Source: Sebastes aleutianus
Lineage: Eukaryota; Chordata; Actinopteri; Perciformes; Sebastidae
NCBI GenBank assembly: GCA_916700875.1
Contig: CAKAKS010000032.1
Coordinates: 9,859,001 to 9,923,000 of the forward strand
Reading direction: 5' to 3'
DNA: 64,000 nt
Part shown: positions 1 to 10,725 of the stretch, piece by piece
Numbering within the stretch: the stretch's first letter is position 1
Layout of the letters: the number at the start of each line of letters is the position of its first letter
Made by a program: the position numbers and the translations under genes
Notes under the pieces: model-generated
What the model saw: only the letters and a program-made list of their open reading frames with translations
Told to the model about the DNA's origin: nothing
Database searches by the model: none

Positions 1-129
1 CTCAATGAACCATATGTGTCTTGTTTCTTTACCTATTTAGAAGGTGTTAGGTTACGTGGCTCGTAGGGAGTGGAGTTTTCCTGTATCCTGCAAACTGACA
101 AGACAGGACATGTAAAGTCTGTGTGCGTG

Positions 130-335
130 TGATGACGTCGCAGCTGCTGAATCTGGTTTGGCAGGATTTCTGAGGGAAGGGCGAGAGCAGAGACAGACAC
201 AGAGAGGAAAAGCAGTGGAACAGTTTAAACCAGTTTTCACTGAACCGTTTTTAACTTTACTGTTTTTTATATTAATCGTTTCCTGCTGGTGTCGACACAG
301 TGCGTTTTGGTATTTGAGCCCGGTTTCAGCACTAG
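130..335 (+). other. Possible 5' non-coding exon/promoter of the connexin gene
   Basis: A good splice donor (CTAG|GTAAGG) begins its intron at 336, and the next good acceptor before the connexin start is at 3374-3375, so this stretch could be a first non-coding exon. A CRE-like TGACGTC sits at 133-139. No TATA box stands out. This rests only on splice-site likeness and position; RNA data would be needed to fix the exon. Confidence 0.3.
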
Positions 336-1572
336 GTAAGGTTCTTTTTGTTGGATTTTCATTAATTTTGTATCACATACTTGAGGTCAGGACTGAGCGG
401 TAAACAACAGACTGTGGCCAGCAGTGTTTAAATTGAACACAGGCTGAGTTACAGTGATGTTACTTTCCTTGTTTACCCTAAAACAAGACGATACACGTTG
501 TTATCTATGCCAACATATGCAGAAAACTATAAGGGTAATTACACTTAAGAAAATACACAATGGGAGTAGCGCTTCCTTTTGCTATGACTAAGACACAAAC
601 TACGGCAAGATGTTGAGCAATCAGTATAAGGAAAATGTAGTTTTATAAACTGTTGTTTCAGCACACAGACAGAGGCGTTTGTGGAATGTAGCCCACTTAC
701 AAGTTAAACATTTCCTGTCACAAAAACACTGAAGTTTATAAAGCAACAGGTAAATACCATGCGATTGGTCTTTTAATGGTAGATTTAATGCTTTCCTGAC
801 ATTAAAAGGTTGCTGTTTTTACTATATAATGAAGATCTACAGTTTAATTTGCCACTATATCCCTTCACACACACAATACAGGTAATTTTCAATTAACCAT
901 GTACATATTTTAAACAGTCACGGCCTGTTGGAGGTTAAAAAATACAAATAATAATGTAGAATCTGAAATGGTTTCATCGTAATCAGAGCAAGGTAGTATG
1001 TGGCACTTACCGGACAAGACTCATTGCTGCGAAAAAGTTATTTTATTTAGCCTATTTGACTAAACTAAGTGGTAATGGAGTTAATCCGGAGTTTAAAGTG
1101 TTAACACTGAAAAGTCCTCAGGGGTGAGCCACTCCTGTTTTGTGAAATCTAAATATTTTACTCGTTCCTAAACAGTACGTGATCCTGCTCTGCTCTAGAA
1201 ACCATACAGGCCTAAAGATGCTGTAGCAAATCCCATGTGGATATTATTTCTCTTTATGACCAGTAATGTGGTGGGATTTCAGGTGTGATCATTGTGGGGG
1301 AAAAAAATGTGATACTATTCAAAAAATTAATAAATTAAATTTGAATAAAGGCCAGGTTTGACAGCAAATAGGAACATACATGTGGTGAAATACTGAATTA
1401 GATACATATTTTTTTAGTGAATTAATGTCTGTTATTGTGTTTTACATTAAAATTGACTGAACATTAATATAAAAAAAGTGCCAGCCCCATGTACCTATGG
1501 TAACCACGAGAGTTCAATAGAAACTGAGCACTGATTGTGGACTGATTTGCAACCACAAAGACATATTTGCTA

Positions 1573-1596
1573 AACACACACACACACACACACACA
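1573..1596. repeat. (CA)n microsatellite
   Basis: Uninterrupted CA dinucleotides, about 12 units. Confidence 0.9.
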
Positions 1597-2739
1597 TTCA
1601 GTATTTAAGTAACATAAGCTCTGAAACCACACAAATGTGCCAGGAGGTTTATGATTGAAGTTATATTTATACTGCACTAATAACACTAGGCTGTTTCATT
1701 CATGAACCTCATTACCTTGACACACATCACATGCCATTATTCCCCACTGTGTTCATTCAGCAGCGATGCTTACTGTTACTGTAACACACACAGCAGCTGT
1801 GTGGACAGAATTAACAGGACGGAGTGAAAAGATAAATAAAGACTGTTTGGATTTCTTTTTTTAAATACAGTACGCAGACACATAGCCACATTTAGCTTTG
1901 GATTATGGTGGAATTAAAGTTGTGTTGACGTTTATTTGCAAATGCAGCACTAGAATAGAACATGTGCAACCCCTGTGTCCAAATGATAACTTGTTAAACT
2001 AACTTAAAAATGCTGTTATGTGTACTAGAGCCAGCTACAATAAAGGCTATTGCATTCTAATGCCATTTTTAGTAGCAATTACAACTGAACTGACTTTAGA
2101 CAGTATTTTATATTATGTAACACTGGAACAGAGTTTTGACTTGTCATATTAGGAAAAGCACGGGTGCACTGTAACTAGATTAACAATGGATTAAAAGATC
2201 TTAATCCCAGTGTCAAACTGGTTTGTCTGCTAGTCATAAAGCGCCTTGTTTGTTCATGTTCATTTGTTTATAATTAACAATTTTGCATTAGTAATATTAT
2301 GTTTTTGCATGAACTGTAAAGCTGCCAGGATTAATGTAAAGGGGGAGCAGTGGAATCTTTTTCTATCGTCTTTTTGTTACAGGAAAGCTTTATGTGTTTG
2401 TCGGAAATGTGGTCTTAATTCTTTATATACAGTCTGTGGTATGAAGAAAAGGCAAATGCCGCACATGCAGTAGCACCTTTAGCTTAAAGAAAGGCTTTCA
2501 TGCCGAGATTTAGATGAGCAAATTGATTCATTACAGTCATTACGGTAAATACGTAGCTGGAGCTAGCAAAAAATGTAGACATAGCTATAGCTTACACCAA
2601 AGTTAAAATGTCACTGTTTCATGGGCGTTTACGTGCCGGACTACTTCTTGGTCGGGAGCAGTTGCCAGGCAACCAGTGGATACTCCGGGAAGTGGTCGCG
2701 GCCAGAAATAGTCCAGCTAGCAAATTGCTGTTTTTACAC

Positions 2740-2870
2740 TTCCAGATTGAAAGCAGAGCTTTAGAGCTGCTGGTATAGGCAGACTTTGGTTACCTTCGGA
2801 CAGAGCCACGCTAGCTGTTTCCCCCTGTTTCCAGTGTTTGTGCCAAGCTAAGCTATAACCAGCTGCTGAC
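2740..2870 (+). repeat. Dispersed repeat family R2, copy 1
   Basis: Contains GCTAGCTGTTTCCCCCTG followed by TGCCAAGCTAAGCTATAACC. The same block recurs at about 19310-19390 and 50190-50385 in this orientation, and at 16590-16800 and 23060-23240 reversed. It is a short non-autonomous element of a type I recognise as abundant in teleost genomes. Confidence 0.7.
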
Positions 2871-3419
2871 CTTATCTTCTCTGGCCTGTGTACATCATGT
2901 TATGGCTACTGAAGCATGGATTTCCATTAGTGAGGAAATTGATAACAGTAATAATCCTAAATAACAACTTGTAAAGCATTAAAAAAGTCGGCAGGTTTTC
3001 AACTCAATCTGTTGTTTGCAACAGTGAAGAAACATCTGCAGACATGACATGACTATGATTAACTCTAAATGTCACCTCCCTCTGCTAGCAGATCTGATGG
3101 TTAGTTTAATAATGTCACACAAGCCCATGCAAGCTCTAAATCAGACATAGCTGTGTTTGTAGTCACTATTCATGTAACTTCTTGTAGCATCTATTGGATT
3201 GGGAAAGATGACGCTTATCCTTAACCATAAACCTATATTTGCCCTTCTTATTGTGGGAAGCAAAGCCAATTAGAAGCAAGTTAATCACACAATGAATTCA
3301 GCTATGATCTGTTTCTGTCTTGGCATAAGGATGTGGAAATATAACCCCGTTTTTCTTCCTTCCTCTCTGTCACAGGGTGCTCTTGTTTCTATATCACCCA
3401 GGCCAGTGCAGCAGCAGGG

Positions 3420-5960
3420 ATGAACTGGTCGGGGCTGGAGGGTCTGTTGAGCGGAGTCAATAAATACTCCACTGCGTTCGGGCGGATTTGGCTGTCCATG
3501 GTGTTTGTGTTCCGCGTCCTGGTGTTTGTGGTGGCGGCGCAGAGGGTTTGGGGCGACGAGAACAAAGACTTTGTGTGTAATACTAAACAGGTAAGATGTT
3601 TTCTGTGCTGACACTTCCATATACCTTTAAATGTTACTTGGTTTATTGGAGAATTTTTTTTACCCACTACGAGGCACCCCGTTAACATCACGCCAGTTTT
3701 GTTGATGAAATTTGGTAACGTAAAAGACTGTCCTGACTGTTTATGAGTTTTGTTGGCTCTATCCGACTCACATGAAGAAGCATTCCACTGATTTTAGACC
3801 TGATTATCAGTTCACCTGTGACTCAACCAGTGAAAACAGCAGCATGTCTGCTGGGGCTGTGGAGGATGCTTTCTAAAGTCTGAAAAAATACTCCTAGTGA
3901 TGTCATCAGGGTTATCTCGGGTTGGGCTTGACACCTTCAATTTGTAACACAAAACCTGAGTTAACTTTGTGGTTGTGGGATTTGAAAGACGTGGGATTTT
4001 ACCAGGCAGGAGGGTCTAACAAAAGACACTATTGAGTTGCATTATGGTGTGAACTGTAGGATCCAGTGTTTTATTGGAATACGAGAGACTAAAAGTAAGG
4101 ATATCTCAGACTCTGTTGAATCAATTTTGACCATTCTTATTTTTTTCTGTCTCTTGTGAGTCCCCCAACTTTATGGAAGTGCAATACCAAATCCAAAGTA
4201 GCCCTTTAATAAGGGCTAGGCCTGATTAAAGAAATGTGTTGACTTCTTAGGACGTTGACACACACATTTGTAAGCTTAGCCCCGTGACTAGAAGATTGGT
4301 AAATCATCTTTCGTCAGTCTATTAGGTTCACATGGTAATGTTTTAGCATATACAACATAAAGTAACTGGTAGGCAATCAGCGCTATTTCTCAAAGCAAAC
4401 CTTTGATTAATATAGCCTTCTTTTAATCTGTAATCCTAATTGCAAAATGCTTATTGGTCTGTAAATCTTGCAGGGAAAAGATCCCCAAAAAAGGGCTGCG
4501 GGTTAAGATGTATTGTAGCTTTCTACCAGTATAGAGGCAGCATAACCTTCATCACATCCTCCGGGTGATATTTAATTCTGGCAGCACTAGTGGTATTGTT
4601 TTGTATTCATCATTTTATGACAGTTACATTAGCTGTGCTATGAAATAAAAGTATTGTCTCTTTGAAACTCCTGGGTTCCTTGTGTTTTATCTCTGGCAAA
4701 ACAACGCAACCACCTATGCTATCACTCATTGTACCCATCTGAGACAGTCATTATAGAAAAAGCAATACGTTTTCTAAAAGTTCTTTTGCTTTGTTTTCAG
4801 CCCGGCTGTACCAACATCTGCTATGACTTCATCTTCCCCATCTCCCACATCCGTCTGTGGGCGCTGCAGCTGATTTTCGTCACCTGCCCGTCTCTGATGG
4901 TGATGGCTCATGTTAAATACCGTGAAGGAAAGGACGCGAAATACGTGGAGCTGCACCACGGCTCTCACCTGTACGCCAACCCTGGCAAGAAGAGAGGAGG
5001 CCTGTGGTGGACCTATCTGCTGAGTTTGGTCTTCAAAGCTGGATTCGACATAGCATTTCTTTACATTCTGTATCGGATATACCATGGATACGACTTGCCC
5101 AAGTAATGCTCATATCTTTACTTCTAAAGAGGACCTATTATGCTTTTTCCCTTTCCCTTAGTGTGTTATATAATTTTTTGAGCATGTAAAAGGTCTGCAA
5201 AGTTACAAAGCCCAAAGTCCATGCCAAAGGGAGTTACTCTCCACAACAGAAACATTGCTCCTGAACTACCTGAAACGCCTTGCTTACCTTCTTTAACGTG
5301 GTGATGTCACCAAGTAACACATTTGCACAATACCCCTCAAACAAAGCTAGTTAAAGCGGGGCTGGAGCGGAGTCTAAAGAGTTTGGTTTGGTTTACCAAT
5401 CACAACAGAGTGGGACAGCTGACCAATCAGAGCAGACTGGGCTTTTCGGGAAACATGTTCTAGTAGAAACTCAAAATACAAGTATGCACTTGAAAATAAG
5501 CATCATAGGTCCTCTTTATTCATCTTTAGCATTAAAGGAAAACATGAAAATTGAAGAGAGCGGCAGCCAAACTGATTATCTACTGAATTTCTATTCTTCT
5601 CTACTCTTTTCTTCTAGGTTATCCAAGTGTTCACTGCCACCGTGCCCCAACACCGTGGACTGCTTCATTAGTCGCCCAACCGAGAAAAAGATCTTCATGA
5701 TCTTCATGGTCGTTTCCAGCGCGCTGTGCATCTTAATGTGCATCGTCGAGATGATTTATCTCGTCGGCAAGCGCATCTCCAAATTGTTAAGGATCCGCCA
5801 AGACAACGAGAGGCTCCTATTTGCTGAGCAGCATGAGCTCACCAACATGGCCCCACCCAGGTCCCAGTATCGCAGGATTGATCCAACGCTGACAGAGAGC
5901 AAGATGAGTTTATACAAAAGGGAGAAGATCAGAGACGGTGGTGTAACTACGACTCTGTAG
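3420..5960 (+). CDS. Beta-type gap-junction connexin (GJB3/GJB7-like), three coding exons
   Basis: Join 3420-3590, 4801-5102, 5618-5960 gives 271 aa. Connexins form hexameric hemichannels that dock into gap junctions passing ions and small metabolites between cells. The start follows the family N-terminus (MNW...LLSGVNKYST). Membrane segments lie at about residues 22-42, 75-95, 128-150 and 182-207. All six extracellular cysteines are present: C53, C60, C64 (C-x6-C-x3-C) and C162, C167, C173 (C-x4-C-x5-C, PCPNTVDC). The cytoplasmic loop is short and the tail is about 60 aa, as in beta connexins. Introns are GT-AG: the first falls in phase 0 after Q57, the second inside codon K158 (GTAATG donor at 5103, CTTCTAG acceptor). 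Mammalian GJB genes usually carry their coding sequence in one exon, so this split is notable. Orthology is unsettled: the sequence resembles fish Cx35.4/GJB3 and human GJB7, and linkage to marcksl1 favours the GJB3 cluster (inference). Confidence 0.93.
3591..4800 (+). other. Connexin intron 1
   Basis: Phase-0 intron from GTAAGA to TTTGTTTTCAG, interrupting the first extracellular-loop cysteine motif between Q57 and P58. I see no repeat or second gene inside it. Confidence 0.9.
5127..5516. mobile_element. Tc1/mariner-like MITE inside connexin intron 2
   Basis: Terminal inverted repeats AAGAGGACCTATTATGC (left) and GCATCATAGGTCCTCTT (right) match with one mismatch. They are flanked by TA on both sides (5125-5126 and 5517-5518), as expected for a Tc1/mariner target duplication. 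The element is 390 bp, has no transposase ORF, and makes up about three quarters of the 515-bp intron (5103-5617), starting 24 nt after the donor. It is a non-autonomous copy mobilised in trans (inference). Confidence 0.85.
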
Positions 5961-6029
5961 GACACGACGGTCACTAAACCATGGGTTTGTTTCTAACGGG
6001 TAGCCATGCAACAGGACCAAAAGTTACCT

Positions 6030-6035
6030 AATAAA
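6030..6035 (+). promoter_or_regulatory. Poly(A) signal AATAAA of the connexin gene
   Basis: Canonical hexamer 70 nt after the stop codon, giving a very short 3' UTR. Another AATAAA at 7488-7493 could serve a longer form reading through the repeat block. Confidence 0.5.
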
Positions 6036-6339
6036 GTTATCGAACCAAAAGACTGATAAAAGGGCCGACCCTTGTGTATCGCGTCCTGTGACTCAGCTGA
6101 ACATGAAACATTCATGACTCTCCGTTGGAAGGACCTCCAACACTGGCTGGTTGTATGTTGAACACTGTTAAAGAAGAAGACTACTACTATGTGTGGATAT
6201 CACGTTTTTACCTTTGTACCATAGATCTGATCAGCTTATGGCTGACTATACAAGGACAAACCTGTTTTTTATAGCACAAACCTGATGTTGTGTTTGAGGG
6301 CATTGCTGATTGTTTGTTGATCATGAATCAACACCAATA

Positions 6340-7060
6340 TGTCATGTTACATGTGGTATCACATAGCCAGATCTCCACAGCGCTGTGTCAGCGCTAAAGA
6401 AAGGTCTGGCTCCACACATTATCATTCTGGTATAGGGGGAAAAAACACTCTTGCTTGTTTGTATTTCTTTAAACCAATCACAATCGTCTTAGGCGGCGCT
6501 AAGCCCAGGATGCGGAGACGGCGCCCTTGCAGCACATGGGAGAAGTTTGCCCAAACCAAACCCAAACCATTATCTTTTCCTATACCTAACCGAGTAGGTT
6601 TGTTGCCTAAACCTAAGGAGATTTCTGGCAGAGGTCCCTGAAGGCAACCTTCTCCTTTGCAAAATAGACAGCGGAAGGGGAGGAGAATGACGCATGGGAT
6701 AGGTCAACACGATCTTATCCCAACTCGTCACATACTGACGCTTTGTCAGACCCCTCCGCATCCCTTTTCAGTCGCAGTTAACACATACTTAATATTGTGA
6801 ATTAAACAAAAACACTGGCTTAGGTTTAGGCAACAAAACCACTATAGTTAGGTTTAGGAGAAACAACATGGTTGGGCTTAAAACTACTATGTTTGTACAG
6901 TGAAAATGCGACTTGATGTTGTGGCTTTCTGGCGCTAAAGGGTGCCTTGTGCAGCGGTATCGAATGCTGATGGCTGTGACAAAGCGTCAGTATTTGACGC
7001 CCTGGGAATGAGAACGGGCTGCATACACGGCGGCTCATATCCACAGTCCGGTGAGTCAGA
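6340..7060. repeat. Composite repeat block downstream of the connexin
   Basis: Begins near ATGTTACATGTGGTATCACA. It includes the teleost-type tracts CCTAAACCTAAGG and GGTTTAGGCAACAAAACC, which also occur near 55315-55390 and in the minisatellite at 37.9-38.4 kb. ATGTTACATGTAACAC recurs at the far end (7062-7077), which suggests element termini. No ORF of note. Confidence 0.5.
6717..7009. mobile_element. MITE-like inverted-repeat element (~293 bp)
   Basis: The left arm (6717-6748, containing CATACTGACGCTTTGTCA) is the reverse complement of the right arm (6977-7009, containing TGACAAAGCGTCAGTATT) with a few mismatches over about 32 bp. There is no internal ORF. Target duplication is unclear. 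It sits inside the larger repeat block. Confidence 0.6.
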
Positions 7061-8332
7061 CTATGTTACATGTAACACCCTGGTGTACGTTTTGTAAATT
7101 ACAGCACTTTGGTATCTTCAGCACTGTTAATAGCTTTGTTAATTGTGTGTTGCCTCCAGTGCTCTGTGCGTTCATATTTCTTCTACTAAAGGGACCAAAA
7201 TGCTGCTGGGAATTCGATGAGATGACCTCAAATGTTGAGTTATCCATCAAGATCGAAGATGGTCTAAATCTAGATTTGGATATGCACACTAACTGATCTG
7301 GCAGATGTTACAGGATACAAGGTCACAAGGTCATCGTGTACTTTCAACCTTGGTTAAATCCCCAGACATAAAGCAGACTATTTCTGCTCTGACTAAAAGT
7401 CAACTGGAATGTCATAACTTGGTCCAATAGTTTCTTTTAAGGCTTGTTTTTATTGACCCATATAGTGATATATTTAATTGATTGTAAAATAAATGCTGGT
7501 GTCTAGACTGTTTTTCTTTGCAGAAAGCTCTATTATATTATGTTTACCCCACAGATATATAAGTTATGCATATAAAGTATGAAGCTGCTCCTGATATCAG
7601 TGACAAACTCACTAGAGAAAGGGGAAGGCTTAAAAAAAATCTAATTAAGCAGCAGATGTTAATGAACAAATTTAGGTTATATTTAAAATTGTGTGCAAAG
7701 TTTGGTGTCTATTATTTTTAATACCCTAGAAATTACTTCACAAATGCTTCACAGCACACATTTCGGTTTGACATAGCAGGAAAATCACAAGTGTTTCTGA
7801 TAACATAAACAATTACAGTGGGCCATGTATGCACGATACCTGAAGCAGCTAAATCAGCCATCATTAGTTTTATTATTTACACCTCTACTTTTCCATGAAC
7901 ATAGCCTGTTGTGCAAATGAATGCATCCAGCCATGCAGCCTTTTATTTTTTAGAACATTATCAATCAAAAATTAGACTGAAAATAGTTCCATTGCGTTTT
8001 GTTACCACTAGATGGCAGCATTGTCCAAGTTAAACAGACCAAACTCTATCTCTCTATCTGTAGACATTTTGGGGAGTTTGTCTTAACGAAAGTTAAAAGT
8101 GTAAAAGAAGCAGCCACATTGAAAACTTCTTGATCAAGTGCTTCTTTAAAAACCCTAAATATGGCTTATTTGCTCGCCTATTTGCCAGTATTTGAATACT
8201 ATTTCATACTAAATGGCTTACCAAAATGAAAACACTGGCTTTTTAGATCTAGCAATCAATCTAAACCTACAGTTTATAGTAATACTGCATTTAATCTACC
8301 TCATAACAACTATATAACATAATGTAAATATC
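7061..8332. other. Intergenic sequence between connexin and tRNA
   Basis: AT-rich, with no credible exon. It holds a spare AATAAA at 7488-7493 and a CTCF-type motif at 8005-8018. Otherwise nothing recognised. Confidence 0.6.
8005..8018 (+). promoter_or_regulatory. CTCF-type motif
   Basis: CCACTAGATGGCAG fits every position of the degenerate core CCASYAGRKGGCRS. CTCF insulator sites use this core, and it lies 315 bp from a tRNA gene. Binding is not shown by sequence alone. Confidence 0.5.
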
Positions 8333-8414
8333 CGACGAGGATGGGATTCGAACCCACGCGTGCAGAGCACAATGGATTAGCAGTCCATCGCCTTAACCAC
8401 TCGGCCACCTCGTC
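8333..8414 (-). tRNA. trnS-GCU: tRNA-Ser (anticodon GCU)
   Basis: Read on the minus strand it starts GACGAGGTGGCCGAGTGG and ends in the matching acceptor arm CCTCGTC plus discriminator G. It has the long serine variable arm, an A-box (TGGCCGAGTGG) and a B-box (GGTTCGAATCC). The anticodon GCT is encoded at 8379-8381, decoding AGC/AGU serine codons. It is 82 nt, intronless, with all stems paired, and as I recall it matches vertebrate tRNA-Ser-GCT essentially throughout, so it looks functional. No run of four T follows on the minus strand for about 100 nt, so pol III termination is not obvious. Confidence 0.97.
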
Positions 8415-8683
8415 CGTTTTCATATCTATATTAGGTTATGATATGACGACATACAGTAAGTTACAGTATCATAGTATGTTCAAATGTCGACCTTTGAGTC
8501 CACTTTACGTTGCTGCTCTTACCTGAATGTGTTTCACAGGAAAGTGTGTGCCCAAATCTACTTCTACACCTCATTAAAACGGTGTAAACCTTGCTATAAA
8601 GATACTACGACAAACTAGCTAACTTTGAGCTAAAATGTACCTGTACCGACCTGTTTACCCACTGCCAACGAAACGTAGGTAAC

Positions 8684-8757
8684 TCTCGCGAGATTGGCTG
8701 CCAAAGCGAGCATATCCCTTATTCGACGTGAACATAGACCTTAATCATCTCGCGAGA
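8684..8757. promoter_or_regulatory. Paired TCTCGCGAGA promoter palindromes
   Basis: Two perfect copies of the 10-bp palindrome TCTCGCGAGA lie at 8684-8693 and 8748-8757. This element typifies TATA-less housekeeping, often bidirectional, vertebrate promoters. It lies about 390 bp upstream of the ATG at 9146 and 270 bp upstream of the tRNA 5' end, so it could have served the decayed coiled-coil gene. Confidence 0.6.
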
Positions 8758-9145
8758 GTTTCGCAAATAAACTAAATTCCGGCATCTACACTAATAATCA
8801 CTAACATGAATGTGTAAATTAGATGTTAACATGTTTACTTTAACCGAAGAGCAACAGGGTGCAGAATCACACACAACACCTATTTCTATCCACCACACGG
8901 AGCCAGAGACCAACAAATGAAATGAGCTATTTTAAGCATGTGAGAATGGACTGACTATTTAAGTGGGTCTTACTCTAGCATTACCACATATCACCATAAT
9001 TAATTGATAATTATGTGAGAAAATCCTAATATGACACTTCAGTTACTATAGCAAAACCGGAATATATTGCATTTATTTTGGAATAATTGTTGGAATGATT
9101 TCCATATTGTCAACCTCCGGAAGATTTTCCACATCGTCAGCCATC

Positions 9146-9175
9146 ATGGCTAAAAGAGAGAGCAGAGCCAACAGG
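9146..9175 (+). pseudogene. Start-codon micro-exon, probably exon 1 of the coiled-coil gene
   Basis: An ATG in good Kozak context (CATCATGG) opens ten codons reading MAKRESRANR, then a strong donor GTAAG at 9176. It lies between the TCTCGCGAGA pair and the broken coiled-coil sequence on the same strand. The link to that gene is inference from position; no continuing intact exon was found in the window. Confidence 0.4.
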
Positions 9176-9310
9176 GTAAGATTTTCAAACAAAGGAGACA
9201 CTTGACACATTTAATCCATCACTGCATTTATAGAAAAAGCCTGTTTTTTTTGTTTTTAGATGTGATCATGTGTTTTTGCCAAAAGCCTCAACAATTACAA
9301 CTGATTTAAT

Positions 9311-9593
9311 TAACCCTCTCAGAGGTTGTAGAAGGCTCAGTTTTAGAGGTAGAGTGAAGGTACAAATATCATATGAACCCTAAGGAATCCATTGCTACCA
9401 TGTCAAGAAGGAGGTTAAATAATGCTCCAAAGTTACCCTAAATTTTGGTGAGGAAAAACTGGCATAGCCATTTTCAAAGGGGTCCCTTGACCTCTGACCT
9501 CAAGATATGTGAATGAAAATGGGTTCTATGGGTACCCACGAGTCTCCCCTTTACAGACATGCCCACTTTATGATAATCACATGCAGTTTTTTT
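9311..9593 (-). mobile_element. Non-autonomous element family R1, partial copy C
   Basis: Matches copies A (11353-12000, opposite orientation) and B (47533-48196, same orientation) through the core GGGTACCCACGAGTCTCCCC and ATGATAATCACATGCAG. One end is missing. It contains a perfect DR1 site at 9488-9500. No ORF. Confidence 0.75.
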
Positions 9594-9799
9594 TAAATGC
9601 AGTATAAATGTGTTATTTCTGCCTATTCTAAAATCATCAATTTGAATATTTCTGCATACTGGGGTCCTTAAACAGTCTGGGAATTGCATAAACTGGGTAT
9701 CCCTGTAAAGCGGAGACTCTTGTGGATCTCAATTGTATTCATGTGTGATGATGTTAGTCCCCATAGTAGCCATTTCATTGTAGTGAAAGAAGATCACAT

Positions 9800-10725
9800 T
9801 AGCTCTCTCTCCACCGCCATCTCTCTGCTTTGGAGAGAAGCTTTGATTTCACCAAGGTTGCCTGGAGGAAAGAACTCCACAAGGCCAAACAAGAGATGGG
9901 ACAGAAAGAAGAAGCTCTTCACCGCCATCTCTCTGCCCTGGAGGGAGCTCAAGAAAGAGCGTGTTGAGGCACAGGAGGAGTTAAAAAAAGAGGGATGAGA
10001 AGATCATCTCTCTTGAACAGAGCCTCCATGCTCAAAAAGAGGAGACCGAGAGGGTGAGAGCCTCTGCCGGTCAGTTGATGGAGGTCAGCGGGGTCAAGAC
10101 ATTGAGGAGATGTAAGGCTGAACAAAATCAGCCAGCTTGAAGAGCTCCTCAGAGACAAAGATCAGCTCATCGCCAGGGAAAACAAAGTACGGCGAGTGCA
10201 TACCACTACCAACGATCACATAGACACCCTGGCCCAGCTGCACACTATACTCAGACTGCTCTGAAACAGAGCCAGCTGATGTGTCACACTCTGGAGGAGA
10301 AACTCCAAAAACAGCTGGCTGACAGAGAGGAGACACCGGAGAGAGCTCACATAGCAGGCAGAGAGCCACCAGAAGGAGCTTTCTGAAAAGCTATAGAACA
10401 ATCCAAAAAGGAGCTGTTCATGTTCAGTGAGAGCTGGAGGAGGAGCGACCAGCAGCATGAAAAAGAGAAGAGAAAGCTGGAAGAGATGCTGCTGGGAAAA
10501 AGAGAAGATCTGGACATTTGAGGGGGCAGACAGAAAGGAGGATATCCAGCAACTCATGAAGGAGAACATCCAGCTTCGGGTATGCAGCCTCAGCTCATCT
10601 TTTTGATTCAAACAACAGATGACTTTAGACCTCTGGAGGTAAAATAAAATATGTTGTCTTTCTCTTTTCAGGTGCTCATAGAAAAAGATGAAAAGAAGTG
10701 CTTCTCGGGCTGGAGTCAATTTGTC
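9800..10725 (+). pseudogene. Decayed coiled-coil protein gene fragment
   Basis: Short reading blocks on the plus strand carry typical heptad, Glu/Lys-rich sequence but lie in different frames, broken by stops. Examples are ELKKERVEAQEELKKEG (to about 9997), DEKIISLEQSLHAQKEETER (from 9994), SQLEELLRDKDQLIARENK (about 10131-10187) and KEKRKLEEMLLGKRED (about 10461-10508). At least five frame breaks are needed to join them. A plausible intron remains: DIQQLMKENIQLR, donor GTATGC at 10579, acceptor TCTTTTCAG ending at 10671, then VLIEKDEKK. The retained intron argues against a processed copy and for decay in place. I cannot name the parent family. ALHRHLSALE-like segments occur twice (about 9811 and 9913), so the protein had internal repeats. 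Confidence 0.6.

Larger units (their letters stand above)
336..3375 (+). other. Likely 5' intron of the connexin gene; mostly unique sequence
   Basis: About 3 kb of AT-rich sequence without a credible coding ORF. It ends in the acceptor TCTCTGTCACAG at 3364-3375. It holds a (CA)n run near 1573-1596 and one fragment of a dispersed repeat at about 2740-2870. Nothing else was recognised. Confidence 0.35.

Noticed and set aside
10094..10719. Minus-strand ORFs of 91 and 167 aa
   Set aside because: Antisense to the decayed coiled-coil sequence; Ser/Phe/Leu-rich composition is what antisense of Glu/Lys codons gives.
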